Part shown: positions 36,538-45,064 of the stretch, one piece after another
How the letters are laid out: every line of letters begins with the position of its first letter
Position numbering within the stretch: position 1 is the stretch's first letter
Source: Roseovarius salincola
GTDB taxonomy: Bacteria > Pseudomonadota > Alphaproteobacteria > Rhodobacterales > Rhodobacteraceae
Assembly: GCF_026891095.1 (NCBI RefSeq)
Contig: NZ_JAPTNL010000006.1
Location: 1-64,000, forward strand
DNA length: 64,000 nucleotides
Direction of reading: 5' to 3'
The notes under the pieces: model-generated
The model's database searches: none
What the model saw: only the letters and a program-made list of their open reading frames with translations
Told to the model about the DNA's origin: nothing
Made by a program: the position numbers and the translations under genes

Positions 36538-37695
36538 ATGCTGAACGAGGCAAAAGCGCGCTGCGTCGCGTTGCAGGCCATGATGGCCGCGCGCGGGATC
36601 GATCGGGCGATCTTTACCGATGAAAGCTCGATCGCCTATCTGGCCGGGTTCTGGGGCTATCTCGGGATCGAGTTCGGCCGCCCCACCATGCTGATCGTCG
36701 GCGCGCAGGATGCTCCGGTGATCGTCACGCCGCTGATGGAATCGGAAATGGTCGGGGCGATGACATGGATCGAGGATCTGCGTGTGTGGGAAGATTTCGG
36801 CCCGCGCGGTTGGGGGCGGGTGCTGTCGGAGGTGCTGGGCGCGTCGCCCGGTGCGATCTGGATCGAGCGCAATACCGTCCCGGCGCTGGTGCGCAACTTT
36901 CTGGACGATACCTATCCGGGGGTGGCGCTCAGGGATATCTCGCCGGTACTGGGCGGGATGCGAATGATCAAGAGCCCCTTCGAGATCGGTGTGATGAAAC
37001 AGGCCGGTCAGATCGCCGGGGCGATGATGCAGGCGGCGCATGACTCGCTTGGCGAAGGGGCGACGGAATATGAATCCGCGCTGGCCGTGATCGAGGCGGG
37101 GTCGCGCAAGGCGGCCGGTTTCCTGACCGACAAGGGTTGGGACAGGTTCGTTTCGCCCATGATCCACAACCTTCAGATCGTTCAAAGCGGGCGCGATACC
37201 GCGATGGTGCATCGCCGCGCAAGTCTGCGGGCCTACCGGCGGCGCGACCCGGTCTATTTCTGTTTTTGCAACATGGCCCAGTTCAAACAATACAAGCTGG
37301 GTTTCGACCGGATGTTCCATATAGGCGAGGTCGATGCGCGTGACCGCGAGGTCCAGGAAGCTGCCATCGACGCCCAGCAGGCCGCCATCGCTGCGATCCG
37401 TCCCGGTGTTCTGGCCGAAGACGTCGCCGAGGCCGCGAACGAGGTCTACCGCGAACGCGGTTTCAAGACGGGCTACCGCACCGGGCGCTCGATCGGGGTC
37501 GCCTATCTGGAGGCGCCCGAACTCAAGGCCGGCGACAAGACGGTTCTGCAACCCGGCATGACCTTTGCGGTGGATGGTGGTATTTCGGTCGACGGAGAGA
37601 CGGCAGGCCGTATCGGGGATTCCATCGTGGTGACTCCGCAGGGCGCGGAATACATCACCGATTATCCGCGTACGATCCTGCTGAGCAAAGGATGA
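36538..37695 (+). CDS. M24-fold (creatinase/aminopeptidase P-like) hydrolase without the metal-ligand set
   Basis: The 385-residue protein has an N-terminal creatinase-type domain (about 1-135) and a C-terminal pita-bread domain. Of the five metal ligands of M24 peptidases, most are missing. The Asp-Asp segment reads VYFCFCNMAQF...GFDR, so the first Asp is lost. The His segment reads TGRSIGVAYLEAP, the first Glu is Asp (TFAVDGGIS), and the last reads RIGD. This resembles metal-independent relatives such as creatinase or ectoine hydrolase, which cleave C-N bonds in small molecules, rather than peptidases. The start at 36538 is preceded by AAGGG. The nitrilase gene begins 4 bases after its stop. 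Confidence 0.82.
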   Translation: MLNEAKARCVALQAMMAARGIDRAIFTDESSIAYLAGFWGYLGIEFGRPTMLIVGAQDAPVIVTPLMESEMVGAMTWIEDLRVWEDFGPRGWGRVLSEVLGASPGAIWIERNTVPALVRNFLDDTYPGVALRDISPVLGGMRMIKSPFEIGVMKQAGQIAGAMMQAAHDSLGEGATEYESALAVIEAGSRKAAGFLTDKGWDRFVSPMIHNLQIVQSGRDTAMVHRRASLRAYRRRDPVYFCFCNMAQFKQYKLGFDRMFHIGEVDARDREVQEAAIDAQQAAIAAIRPGVLAEDVAEAANEVYRERGFKTGYRTGRSIGVAYLEAPELKAGDKTVLQPGMTFAVDGGISVDGETAGRIGDSIVVTPQGAEYITDYPRTILLSKG

Positions 37696-37699
37696 CGCG

Positions 37700-38500
37700 A
37701 TGAGCGCCCCCTTGAACCTTGCGTTGTTGCAGCCGCCCGCGGATCTGGACGGGCAGGCGGCACGGCTGGCATGGCTGGAAGCCCGGCTTGAGGAACTGGC
37801 ACCGGGGGCGCCTGACCTTGTGGTGCTGCCCGAGCTTTTTCAATGCGGCTACAACGTCGCAGCGCGGCTGGCTACGGCGGGCGAACCGCGCGACGGCACC
37901 TTTGCGCAGGCGGTCGCGGCGCTGGCGCGCGCGCAGGACACCGGTATCGTTTATGGCTGTGCCGAGCGTGATGGCGATGCGCTTTACAACGCGGCGCTGG
38001 CCTTTGGCCGTGACGGGCGGATGCTGGGCCATCATCGCAAGCTGCTTTTGCCGCCCGGTTTCGAGGGCGAGCATTTCGCGCCTGGTGAGGGGTCCGCTTT
38101 GTTCGCGATTGGCGCGTTCAAGGTGGCGTTGCTGGTCTGCTATGATGTCGAATTCCCCGAGACGGTGCGTCATGTGGCGATGGCGGGCGCCGATCTTGTG
38201 GTCGTGCCGACGGCGCTTTCGGATCAATGGCCGCTGGTCGCCGACAAACTGGTTCCGGTCCGCGCCTTCGAGAACGGCGTTTTCCTCGCCTATTGCAATC
38301 ACTCCGGCACCGAAAACGACCTGACCTATCACGGCGGCAGTTGCATCGTTGCGCCCGATGGCGCCGATCTGGCTCGCGCGGGCGCCGGGCCGCAAAGCCT
38401 GAGCGCGGTGCTGGATCATGCCGCTGTCGCCCGGGCAAGGGCGCGGCTGCCCTACCATCGGGACCGCGCGGCGCTGCCTTGGGTCATGACCGGGGGCTGA
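37700..38500 (+). CDS. Nitrilase-superfamily carbon-nitrogen hydrolase
   Basis: The 266-residue enzyme carries the Glu-Lys-Cys triad: E45 in VVLPELFQCGY, K114 in GHHRKLLLP and C147 in ALLVCYDVEFPE. These enzymes hydrolyse amides, nitriles or N-carbamoyl compounds in the cytoplasm. It is co-transcribed with the M24-fold hydrolase 4 bases upstream, so both probably break C-N bonds in one degradative route. Its end converges with the NUDIX gene, with only 7 bases between the stops. The substrate is unknown. Confidence 0.92.
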   Translation: MSAPLNLALLQPPADLDGQAARLAWLEARLEELAPGAPDLVVLPELFQCGYNVAARLATAGEPRDGTFAQAVAALARAQDTGIVYGCAERDGDALYNAALAFGRDGRMLGHHRKLLLPPGFEGEHFAPGEGSALFAIGAFKVALLVCYDVEFPETVRHVAMAGADLVVVPTALSDQWPLVADKLVPVRAFENGVFLAYCNHSGTENDLTYHGGSCIVAPDGADLARAGAGPQSLSAVLDHAAVARARARLPYHRDRAALPWVMTGG

Positions 38501-38507
38501 AACTTCG

Positions 38508-38960
38508 TCAGGGCAGGCGCCGGGCGGCGGCGTAGCGCGCCACAAAGGCGCTGTCGCCGGGGCTGGCCAGCAGGCCGACGGCCTGCTGCGCACTGGCCCA
38601 GATCACGCTGTGCCCCGCTTCGGTGGGCTCGGAGAGCGCGCGGACCGGGGTCGCCACGAAGATTGTGCAGATCTTCTCGGCCCAGAGATCGTATTCCGGC
38701 ATGTAGGCGAAGCGGCGATAGACCCCCAGTCGCCGCACGTCAGCGATCCGCCAGCCGGTTTCCTCGCGCACCTCGCGGTGGAGCGCCTGAATCGGCGACT
38801 CGCCGGGGTCGATACCGCCGCCGGGAAGCTGTATCTCTGGACTTGGTGCGTCCTGGTGGGTCAGCAGCAAGCCTGAGTCGCCCGGAAGGATCGCATAGAC
38901 GCCGGGCCGCGGGCGATAGGCGATGCCGTGGCGCGGGCTCTCTCCAAATCTGGGGGTCAT
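38508..38960 (-). CDS. NUDIX hydrolase
   Basis: The 150-residue protein contains a full NUDIX box, GGGIDPGESPIQALHREVRE followed by ETGW, in which the Glu residues bind magnesium for hydrolysis of a nucleoside diphosphate-linked compound. It begins MTPRFGESPRHGIAYRPRPG and has no extra domain. It is the last gene of the leftward molybdenum-hydroxylase cluster, 25 bases after the MoaD-like gene. It could be a house-cleaning enzyme or act on a nucleotide-linked cofactor; the sequence does not decide. Confidence 0.9.
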   Translation of the reverse strand: MTPRFGESPRHGIAYRPRPGVYAILPGDSGLLLTHQDAPSPEIQLPGGGIDPGESPIQALHREVREETGWRIADVRRLGVYRRFAYMPEYDLWAEKICTIFVATPVRALSEPTEAGHSVIWASAQQAVGLLASPGDSAFVARYAAARRLP

Positions 38961-38985
38961 GCTACTGCCCTGCTGATTGTCATGC

Positions 38986-39231
38986 CTATCCGCCTTTCAG
39001 GCGCGCCAGCAGGACCACTTCGCTATCCTCCTGGATCGGTGTGAACCAGCTATCGTTGTAGATGCGCCCGTCGATGGCGACCGAGACGCCACGGTCGAGC
39101 TGGGGTTTGAGCGCGGGGTAGCGCGCTGCCAACCCGTCGAGAAGCTCGCGCAGGGTGGTAGCGTCGATCTCGACCTCGGTCTGATCGCCGGTTGCGGCCG
39201 CAAGCGAGCCCCAGATCGTGACCTGAACCAT
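38986..39231 (-). CDS. MoaD/ThiS-family sulfur-carrier-like protein
   Basis: The 81-residue protein has the beta-grasp pattern of ubiquitin-like sulfur carriers (MVQVTIWGSLAAATG, LRELLDGLAARYPALKPQL) and ends in the diagnostic Gly-Gly (ARLKGG) that is adenylated and thiocarboxylated. In MoaD the thiocarboxylate supplies sulfur for molybdopterin. Its place 20 bases after the large molybdopterin subunit suggests it serves cofactor synthesis or sulfuration for that enzyme. It differs from a housekeeping MoaD only by context. Confidence 0.85.
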   Translation of the reverse strand: MVQVTIWGSLAAATGDQTEVEIDATTLRELLDGLAARYPALKPQLDRGVSVAIDGRIYNDSWFTPIQEDSEVVLLARLKGG

Positions 39232-39251
39232 GGCCGCCTGCCCCCGCCGGC

Positions 39252-41498
39252 CTAGCGCGCCTGGATCGCCGCCAGAACCTTGGGCGGCGACATGGGAAGA
39301 TCGTTCATGCGCGTGCCGATCGAGGCCGAGACCGCGTTGGCGATGGCCGCCAGTGGTGGCACGATCGAGGTTTCGCCCACCCCGCGCACGCCATAGGGAT
39401 GGCCGGGGTTGGGGATCTCGAGGATCACCGTGTCGATCATCGGCAAATCCGAGGCCACCGGGATGCGGTAATCAAGGAAGCCTGCGTTCTGCAGGATGCC
39501 GTCATCGTCATAGATATATTCCTCGTTCAGCGCCCAGCCGATGCCCTGCACACTGCCGCCCTGAAACTGGCCCTCGACGTAGGAGGGATGCACCGCCTTG
39601 CCCGCGTCCTGGAACACTGTGTAGCGCAGGATCGTGACCGCGCCCGTGTCGGGGTCGACCTCGGTATCGACCATATGGGTGGCAAAGCTGACGCCCGCGC
39701 CTTCGGCGTTCACTTCGTGATGTCCGGCAATCGGCCCGCCCGTATTGGAGGCGATGGCCGCGATCTCGGCGAGGGTCATGGGGGGGTGTTCGCCCGCGTT
39801 GGGCCCAGAGGGCCGCGCGGCGCCGTCTTCCCAGATGACCGCCTCTTCGTCGATACCCCAGACCTGAGCCGCGCGTTTGCACATCTCGCGCTTGGCGGCG
39901 CGGGCGGCCTCGATGGTGGCAAGGCCCACGGCAAAGGTCACGCGGCTGCCGTCGGTCACCTCGTTCTGCCCGAGCGAACCGGTATCGGCGATCACGGTGC
40001 GCACCTTGTCATAGGGGATGCCAAGTTCCTCGGCGGCCATCATCGACATCGAGGCACGCGAGCCACCGATATCGGGGTTGCCCTCGGACAGGTTCACGGT
40101 GCCGTCCGGCGTGATGTTGAGGCTCACGCAGGTGTCACCGCCGAAATTGAACCAGAAGCCGCAGGCCACGCCGCGCCCCTGATTGGGGCCAAGCGGTGCG
40201 GACCAATGCGGGTGGTCCCGGGCGGTGCGCAGCGTCGCTTCCAGCCCGATGGCGGGATAGGTCGGCCCATAGGAGGCCCGCGTGCCCTCGCGCGCGGCAT
40301 TCTTCAGGCGCACCTCGAGCGGGTCGAGGCCCAGATCGCGCGCCAGTTCGTCAATCGCGCTTTCGACGGCAAAAGCGGCCATCGGCGCGCCGGGGGCGCG
40401 ATAGGCGGCCGCCTTGGGCCGGTTGGTGACCACGTCCCATCCGATAGTGCGCACGTTTTCAAGGTCATAGGGTGCAAAGGCCGACATCGCGCCCATATCG
40501 ACTGGCGCGCCCGGATAGGCCCCGCCCTGATAGCGCAATTCGGCGAAACCGGCGGTGATGCGCCCCTCGCTGGTCATCCCGAGCCGGATATCGACCGAGC
40601 TTGATGCGGTCGGGCCGGTGGCGCGCAGCACCTCTGCGCGGCTCATCACCATCTTCACCGGGCGACCGGTCTTTTTCGCCAGCATCAGCGCGACGGGTTC
40701 AAGGAAGACGGTGGTCTTGCCGCCAAAGCCGCCGCCGATCTCGGAGGCGGTGACGCGCAGCTGGCCCTGGGTGATCCCGAGGATCGCGGCACAGGTGTTG
40801 CGCACCATGTAATGGCCCTGCGTGCAGCACCACAGATCCGCCTGCCCGTCCGCCCCCATCGAGGCGAGGCATGCGTGGGGTTCGATATAACCCTGATGCG
40901 TGGCCTCGGTGCGATAGCTGCGCTCGAGCACCCGGTCGGCCTGCGCCAGTCCGGCGTCGATGTCGCCATGGCCAAAGGCATGGCGCGCCATGACATTGGG
41001 CGAATGCCCCTTGGGCACGGTCTCGTTGGCGCGCCCCTCATGCAGCGCGGGTGCGCCCGATGCCATCGCGGCGTCAACGTCGATGACATGGGGCAGGGGC
41101 TCGTATTCGACCTTGATCAGCTTCAGCGCCTGACGCGCCACCGCAGCCGACGCCGCCGCGACAGCGGCAACGGCATGGCCGTCATAGAGCGCCTTTTCGC
41201 CCGCCATGCAATTGTCGAGGATATCGGCAACGTCCGCCTCGGGCGTGGGGAAATCGGCGCGTGTGACCACGGCGTGAACACCGCTGAGCGCCTCAGCGGC
41301 GGAACTGTCGATCGACTTGATGCGGGCATGGGCATGGGGGCTGCGCAGCACCCGCCCCACCAGCATTCCCGGTGCCGACATATCGGCGCCAAAGCGTGCC
41401 CGCCCGGTCACCTTGTCGATCCCGTCGGGGCGGGCCGGGCGCGTGCCGATGATCTTGAAGTCGCGCGGCGCGGTGCCGGTCTTGCTGTCCAGTGCCAT
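39252..41498 (-). CDS. Xanthine dehydrogenase-family molybdopterin-binding subunit
   Basis: The 748-residue large subunit shows the family order: TGRARFGADMSAPGMLVGRV near residue 31, GGGFGGKTTVFLEPVALMLA, AAYRAPGAPMAAFAVESAID, and near the C-terminus GVRGVGETSIVPPLAAIANA, whose Glu is the catalytic base. It hydroxylates a substrate with water-derived oxygen at molybdenum. The active-site loop AYRAPGAP is neither the CoxL form I (AYxCSFR) nor form II (AYRGAGR) sequence, so CO dehydrogenase is unlikely. Its start overlaps the stop of the iron-sulfur subunit gene. Confidence 0.93.
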   Translation of the reverse strand: MALDSKTGTAPRDFKIIGTRPARPDGIDKVTGRARFGADMSAPGMLVGRVLRSPHAHARIKSIDSSAAEALSGVHAVVTRADFPTPEADVADILDNCMAGEKALYDGHAVAAVAAASAAVARQALKLIKVEYEPLPHVIDVDAAMASGAPALHEGRANETVPKGHSPNVMARHAFGHGDIDAGLAQADRVLERSYRTEATHQGYIEPHACLASMGADGQADLWCCTQGHYMVRNTCAAILGITQGQLRVTASEIGGGFGGKTTVFLEPVALMLAKKTGRPVKMVMSRAEVLRATGPTASSSVDIRLGMTSEGRITAGFAELRYQGGAYPGAPVDMGAMSAFAPYDLENVRTIGWDVVTNRPKAAAYRAPGAPMAAFAVESAIDELARDLGLDPLEVRLKNAAREGTRASYGPTYPAIGLEATLRTARDHPHWSAPLGPNQGRGVACGFWFNFGGDTCVSLNITPDGTVNLSEGNPDIGGSRASMSMMAAEELGIPYDKVRTVIADTGSLGQNEVTDGSRVTFAVGLATIEAARAAKREMCKRAAQVWGIDEEAVIWEDGAARPSGPNAGEHPPMTLAEIAAIASNTGGPIAGHHEVNAEGAGVSFATHMVDTEVDPDTGAVTILRYTVFQDAGKAVHPSYVEGQFQGGSVQGIGWALNEEYIYDDDGILQNAGFLDYRIPVASDLPMIDTVILEIPNPGHPYGVRGVGETSIVPPLAAIANAVSASIGTRMNDLPMSPPKVLAAIQAR

Positions 41499-41977
41499 CA
41501 GGGTGCCTCCCGCATTTCCTTGGCCGCGTCCAGAACGGCGCGGATGATCTTGTCATAGCCGGTGCAGCGGCACAGGTTCCCCGCCAGCCAGTAGCGGGTT
41601 TCCTCTTCGGTCGGGTCGGGGTTGCGCTCGAGCAGCGATTGCGCCGCCACGAGGATTCCCGGCGTGCAGATGCCGCATTGCAGGGCGGCATGTTCGATGA
41701 ACTTGCGCTGCAGCGGGTGCAGGGTCTCGCCATCGGCCATGCCTTCGATGGTGGCGATCTCGCGGCCCTCGGCCTCGGCCCCCAGCATCAGGCAGGAGCA
41801 GACCAGCCGCCCATCCACGGTGACGGAACAGGCGCCGCAATCGCCCGTGCCGCAACCCTCTTTCGAGCCGGTCATCCCAAGCCTGTCGCGCAGCACATCA
41901 AGCAGGCTTTCGCCCGCGTCGCACAGGTAATCGACCGGATCGCCGTTGATCGTGGTGGTGACGTGTATCTTGCTCAT
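41498..41977 (-). CDS. (2Fe-2S)-binding subunit of molybdenum hydroxylase
   Basis: The 159-residue protein binds two [2Fe-2S] clusters. The plant-type site uses C42, C47, C50 and C62 (KEGCGTGDCGACSV then SCLML), and the second uses C101 and C104 (LQCGICTPG) with C136 and C138 (LCRCTGYDK). It carries electrons from the molybdenum centre to FAD. It overlaps the FAD subunit gene by ATGA and abuts the large subunit gene, giving the medium-small-large order seen in coxMSL-type operons. Confidence 0.96.
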   Translation of the reverse strand: MSKIHVTTTINGDPVDYLCDAGESLLDVLRDRLGMTGSKEGCGTGDCGACSVTVDGRLVCSCLMLGAEAEGREIATIEGMADGETLHPLQRKFIEHAALQCGICTPGILVAAQSLLERNPDPTEEETRYWLAGNLCRCTGYDKIIRAVLDAAKEMREAP

Positions 41978-42840
41978 GACGCGCCTCCTGCGCGGGTTCT
42001 CGCGATACTGGCGGCGCGGCGCGCAAGCACGCCGGCCACATGGGTACGGAATGCGACGGTGCCGCGCTTGTCGTCGATCGGGCTGGCCGCATCCGAGCAG
42101 ACCGATGCCAGCGCATCAAGCGCCGCATCGTCCACCGCCGTGCCGATCAGCGCCTCGGCGCCGGCCTCGACCAGCATGACCACTGGTCCCACCGCCCCCA
42201 GCGACACCCGTGCCGCGTTGCAGATGCCCGCCTCGTCCAGCGTCAGCGCGACGCCGCAGCCGACAACCGCGATGTCCATTTCGCTGCGCGGAATAAAGCG
42301 CAGATAGGCATCGCCGCCGCCTTCGGGGCGCGCCGGAAGGTGGATCGAGGTGATGAACTCGGCCTTGCCAAGCGATGTGCGGCCCGGCGCGGTGGGCACC
42401 TCGGCGACGGGGATGTCGCGTGCGCCCTCCGGCCCCGCGATCCGCGCCATCGCCCCGGCGGCGACCATCGCGGGCACGCTGTCGGCGGCGGGCGAGGCAT
42501 TGCACAGGTTTCCCGCCAGCGTGGCGCGACCCTGGATCTGCGTCGACCCGATCAGGTTCATCGCCTCGACCACACCCGGCCAATCGGCGACCAGCCCGGC
42601 ATGTTCGCCCATTTCCGCGCCCGACACGGCAGCCCCGATACGCCAGCCGCCCGCCTCGGGCGTGATCGCGCGCAGCTCGTCGATGCGCTTGATGTCGAGA
42701 ATGCTCTCGGGGTCGTCCCCCGTTTCAGAGTGCAGCCGCACCAGAAGATCGGTGCCCCCGGCAAGAATCTGGCAGTTTCCATCCTTTGCGGCCAGAAGGC
42801 GCAGGGCGTCGTCGATACTTGTGGGGGCATGATATTGCAT
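41974..42840 (-). CDS. FAD-binding subunit of molybdenum hydroxylase
   Basis: The 288-residue protein begins MQYHAPTSIDDALRLLAAKD and contains CQILAGGTDLLVRLHS (FAD pyrophosphate loop), IGSTQIQGRATLAGNLCNAS (the second flavin motif) and a CO-dehydrogenase flavoprotein C-terminal domain with LGAVGPVVMLVEAG. It accepts electrons from the iron-sulfur subunit. The start at 42840 is family-typical; 16 extra upstream codons run into non-coding sequence. It is the first gene of the leftward operon FAD, Fe-S, Mo, MoaD-like, NUDIX. Confidence 0.95.
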   Translation of the reverse strand: MQYHAPTSIDDALRLLAAKDGNCQILAGGTDLLVRLHSETGDDPESILDIKRIDELRAITPEAGGWRIGAAVSGAEMGEHAGLVADWPGVVEAMNLIGSTQIQGRATLAGNLCNASPAADSVPAMVAAGAMARIAGPEGARDIPVAEVPTAPGRTSLGKAEFITSIHLPARPEGGGDAYLRFIPRSEMDIAVVGCGVALTLDEAGICNAARVSLGAVGPVVMLVEAGAEALIGTAVDDAALDALASVCSDAASPIDDKRGTVAFRTHVAGVLARRAASIARTRAGGAS

Positions 42841-42953
42841 TTGGCGAATCCAATGGGGCTTGGGTGGCTCTGTCCATCTCAAAGGCAAACGAGCGCGGAT
42901 TCAACCGAAATCCACCGCGAAATCCCGGCTGCGCGGGCAGGGCGACGTTGTGC

Positions 42954-42982
42954 TTGACCCTCAACGCGCCTTGAAATATCCG
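42954..42982 (+). promoter_or_regulatory. Candidate promoter of tRNA-Gly
   Basis: TTGACC at 42954-42959 and TATCCG at 42977-42982 are 17 bases apart, and the tRNA starts 13 bases downstream. Found by eye only. Confidence 0.4.
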
Positions 42983-42995
42983 TCGGAGTCGCCGA

Positions 42996-43069
42996 GCGGG
43001 CGTTGTGTAATGGTAAGACCCTTGCCTTCCAAGCAAGAGATGCGGGTTCGATTCCCGCCGCCCGCTCCA
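42996..43069 (+). tRNA. tRNA-Gly (anticodon TCC)
   Basis: A 74-base cloverleaf with acceptor GCGGGCG/CGCCCGC, anticodon stem CTTGC/GCAAG around loop CTTCCAA (anticodon TCC), T-loop GTTCGATTC and an encoded CCA. Confidence 0.97.
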
Positions 43070-43196
43070 ACGATTTCCCTGCCGTTTCCCCTTGCCGGTT
43101 TCTCCTGCTAATCCGGGCTGCGGCACAACTGTCCCTTGACCCTGCCGCCATGCACGGCCAAGAACCGTGACCGAACGGGACGAAGGAAAGCGGAAT

Positions 43197-44993
43197 ATGG
43201 TGCGCAAGGCCGAGAATGGCGCAAACATGATCGAGCGCGACAAGTCGAAGGATGTCGGCGCGCTGGCCGAGCTGTGGCCCTTCATGAAACCTTACAAGAT
43301 GCTGGCGGGTGCCGCGGTGCTGGCGCTGATGCTTACTGCGGCAGTGTCGCTGGTGCTGCCGATGGCGGTGCGTCGGGTGGTGGACAATTTCGGCGCGGAA
43401 GATGGCGCATTGCTCAACCGCTATTTCATGGCGGCGCTGGCCATTGCCGGCCTGCTGGCGATCGGCACGGGGCTGCGCTATGCGCTGGTCACGCGCCTGG
43501 GCGAGCGGGTCGTCGCCGATATTCGCAAGGCGATCTTTGACCGTGTCATCGGCATGAGCCCCGCCTTTTTCGAGCAGATCATGACCGGCGAGGTGCTGAG
43601 CCGGATCACCACTGATACCACTTTGATCCTGTCGGTGATCGGCTCGTCAGTGTCGATCGCTCTGCGCAACATCCTGATCTTCATGGGCGGGTTGGTGCTG
43701 ATGCTGATCACCTCGGCGAAACTGACCGGGCTTGTGCTGTTGATCGTGCCGCTGGTGATCGTGCCGATCCTGACGATGGGGCGCAAGCTGCGCAAGCTGA
43801 GCCGCGTCAACCAGGATTGGATCGCGAACAGCTCGGGCAATGCCTCCGAGGCGCTGCAATCGGTGCAGACGGTTCAGGCCTTCACCCACGAAACCGCCAG
43901 CCGCGCGCGGTTCGCCGATGTGACCGAAGAAAGCTACGAGGCCGCCCGAAGCCGGATCAGGACACGCGCGGCGATGACCGTGATTGTGATCTTCCTCGTC
44001 TTCACCGGCGTTGTCGGGGTGCTGTGGATCGGTGCCAATGATGTGCGCGGCGGCGACATGACCGCCGGGATGCTGGTGCAGTTCGTGATCTATTCGGTCA
44101 TGGTCGCCGGGGCGGTCGCGGCGCTTTCGGAAATCTATGGCGAGTTGCAACGCGCCGCGGGCGCTACCGAAAGGCTGGTCGAGTTGCTGCGCACCACCGA
44201 TCATGTGCGCGATCCCGAAAACCCGGTGGCGCTGCCGCGCCCGGTGCGCGGAGAGATCGGGTTTCGTCAGGTGAATTTCGCCTATCCCTCGCGCCCCGAC
44301 ACACCGGCGCTGGATGGGTTCGACCTGACGGTCGCGCCGGGCGAAACCATCGCCCTTGTCGGCCCCTCGGGCGCGGGCAAGACCAGCGTGATCCAGATGA
44401 TCCTGCGCTTCTATGATCCGAAATCGGGGCAGATCACGCTGGACGGTATCGCCCTTGATCAGATGGCGCGGCAGGATTTCCGCAAGGAACTGGCGCTGGT
44501 GCCGCAGGACCCGGCGATCTTTGCTGCCTCGGCGCGAGAGAATATCCGCTTTGGTCGTCTTGATGCCACCGATGCCGAGGTCGAGAAGGCCGCCCGCGCC
44601 GCCGCCGCGCATGATTTCATCACCGCACTGCCCGAGGGCTATGAGACCTATGTCGGCGAGCGCGGCGTGATGCTTTCGGGTGGGCAGAAACAGCGGATCG
44701 CCATCGCCCGCGCGATTCTGCGCGATGCGCCGGTCCTGTTGCTGGACGAGGCGACATCGGCGCTTGATGCCGAAAGCGAACGCGCGGTGCAAACCGCCGT
44801 CGAGACCATGGCGCGCAGCCGGACGACGATCATCGTCGCGCATCGCCTTGCGACGGTGAAAAAGGCCGACCGTATCATCGTGATGGATCAGGGCCGCATC
44901 GTCGCGCAGGGCACCCATGACGCGCTGGTGGCCGAAGGTGGGCTTTATGCGCGCCTCGCGCGGCTGCAATTCACCGATGGTGAAGCTGCCTGA
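43197..44993 (+). CDS. ABC transporter, fused permease and ATP-binding protein (exporter type)
   Basis: The 598-residue half-transporter has six membrane helices in its first 320 residues and a C-terminal ATPase with Walker A GPSGAGKT at 389-396, signature LSGGQ at 493-497 and Walker B LLLDEATSALD. It resembles the MsbA/LmrA/BmrA exporters that flip lipids or export drugs and would work as a homodimer in the inner membrane. The start at 43197 follows GAAGGAAAG; a GTG at 43167 would add 10 residues. It stands alone between tRNA-Gly and the LysM gene. The substrate is not predictable. Confidence 0.93.
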   Translation: MVRKAENGANMIERDKSKDVGALAELWPFMKPYKMLAGAAVLALMLTAAVSLVLPMAVRRVVDNFGAEDGALLNRYFMAALAIAGLLAIGTGLRYALVTRLGERVVADIRKAIFDRVIGMSPAFFEQIMTGEVLSRITTDTTLILSVIGSSVSIALRNILIFMGGLVLMLITSAKLTGLVLLIVPLVIVPILTMGRKLRKLSRVNQDWIANSSGNASEALQSVQTVQAFTHETASRARFADVTEESYEAARSRIRTRAAMTVIVIFLVFTGVVGVLWIGANDVRGGDMTAGMLVQFVIYSVMVAGAVAALSEIYGELQRAAGATERLVELLRTTDHVRDPENPVALPRPVRGEIGFRQVNFAYPSRPDTPALDGFDLTVAPGETIALVGPSGAGKTSVIQMILRFYDPKSGQITLDGIALDQMARQDFRKELALVPQDPAIFAASARENIRFGRLDATDAEVEKAARAAAAHDFITALPEGYETYVGERGVMLSGGQKQRIAIARAILRDAPVLLLDEATSALDAESERAVQTAVETMARSRTTIIVAHRLATVKKADRIIVMDQGRIVAQGTHDALVAEGGLYARLARLQFTDGEAA

Positions 44994-45064
44994 GCCACTT
45001 TCCCCTTGCTTTGAGGGGCGATGCGGCAATGATGCGGCATCGTTTCTGTAATGGGAGAGTAAGA

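Noticed and set aside
35647..37551. A 634-codon open frame on the minus strand covering the racemase-type gene and most of the M24 gene.
   Set aside because: Only its last 254 codons match a protein family. The rest is the antisense shadow of the M24 gene, with His/Arg/Gln-rich nonsense sequence typical of high-GC shadows.
39252..42840. Carbon monoxide dehydrogenase (coxMSL).
   Set aside because: The order of subunits fits, but the large-subunit active-site loop AYRAPGAP lacks the CoxL form I or form II signature.
34929..42900. A complete ectoine utilisation (eut/doe) operon, suggested by the racemase-type and M24-type genes beside a TRAP transporter.
   Set aside because: EutB, EutC and EutE-type genes are absent, and the M24 protein differs from ectoine hydrolases in its active-site region. 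I keep only the general resemblance.
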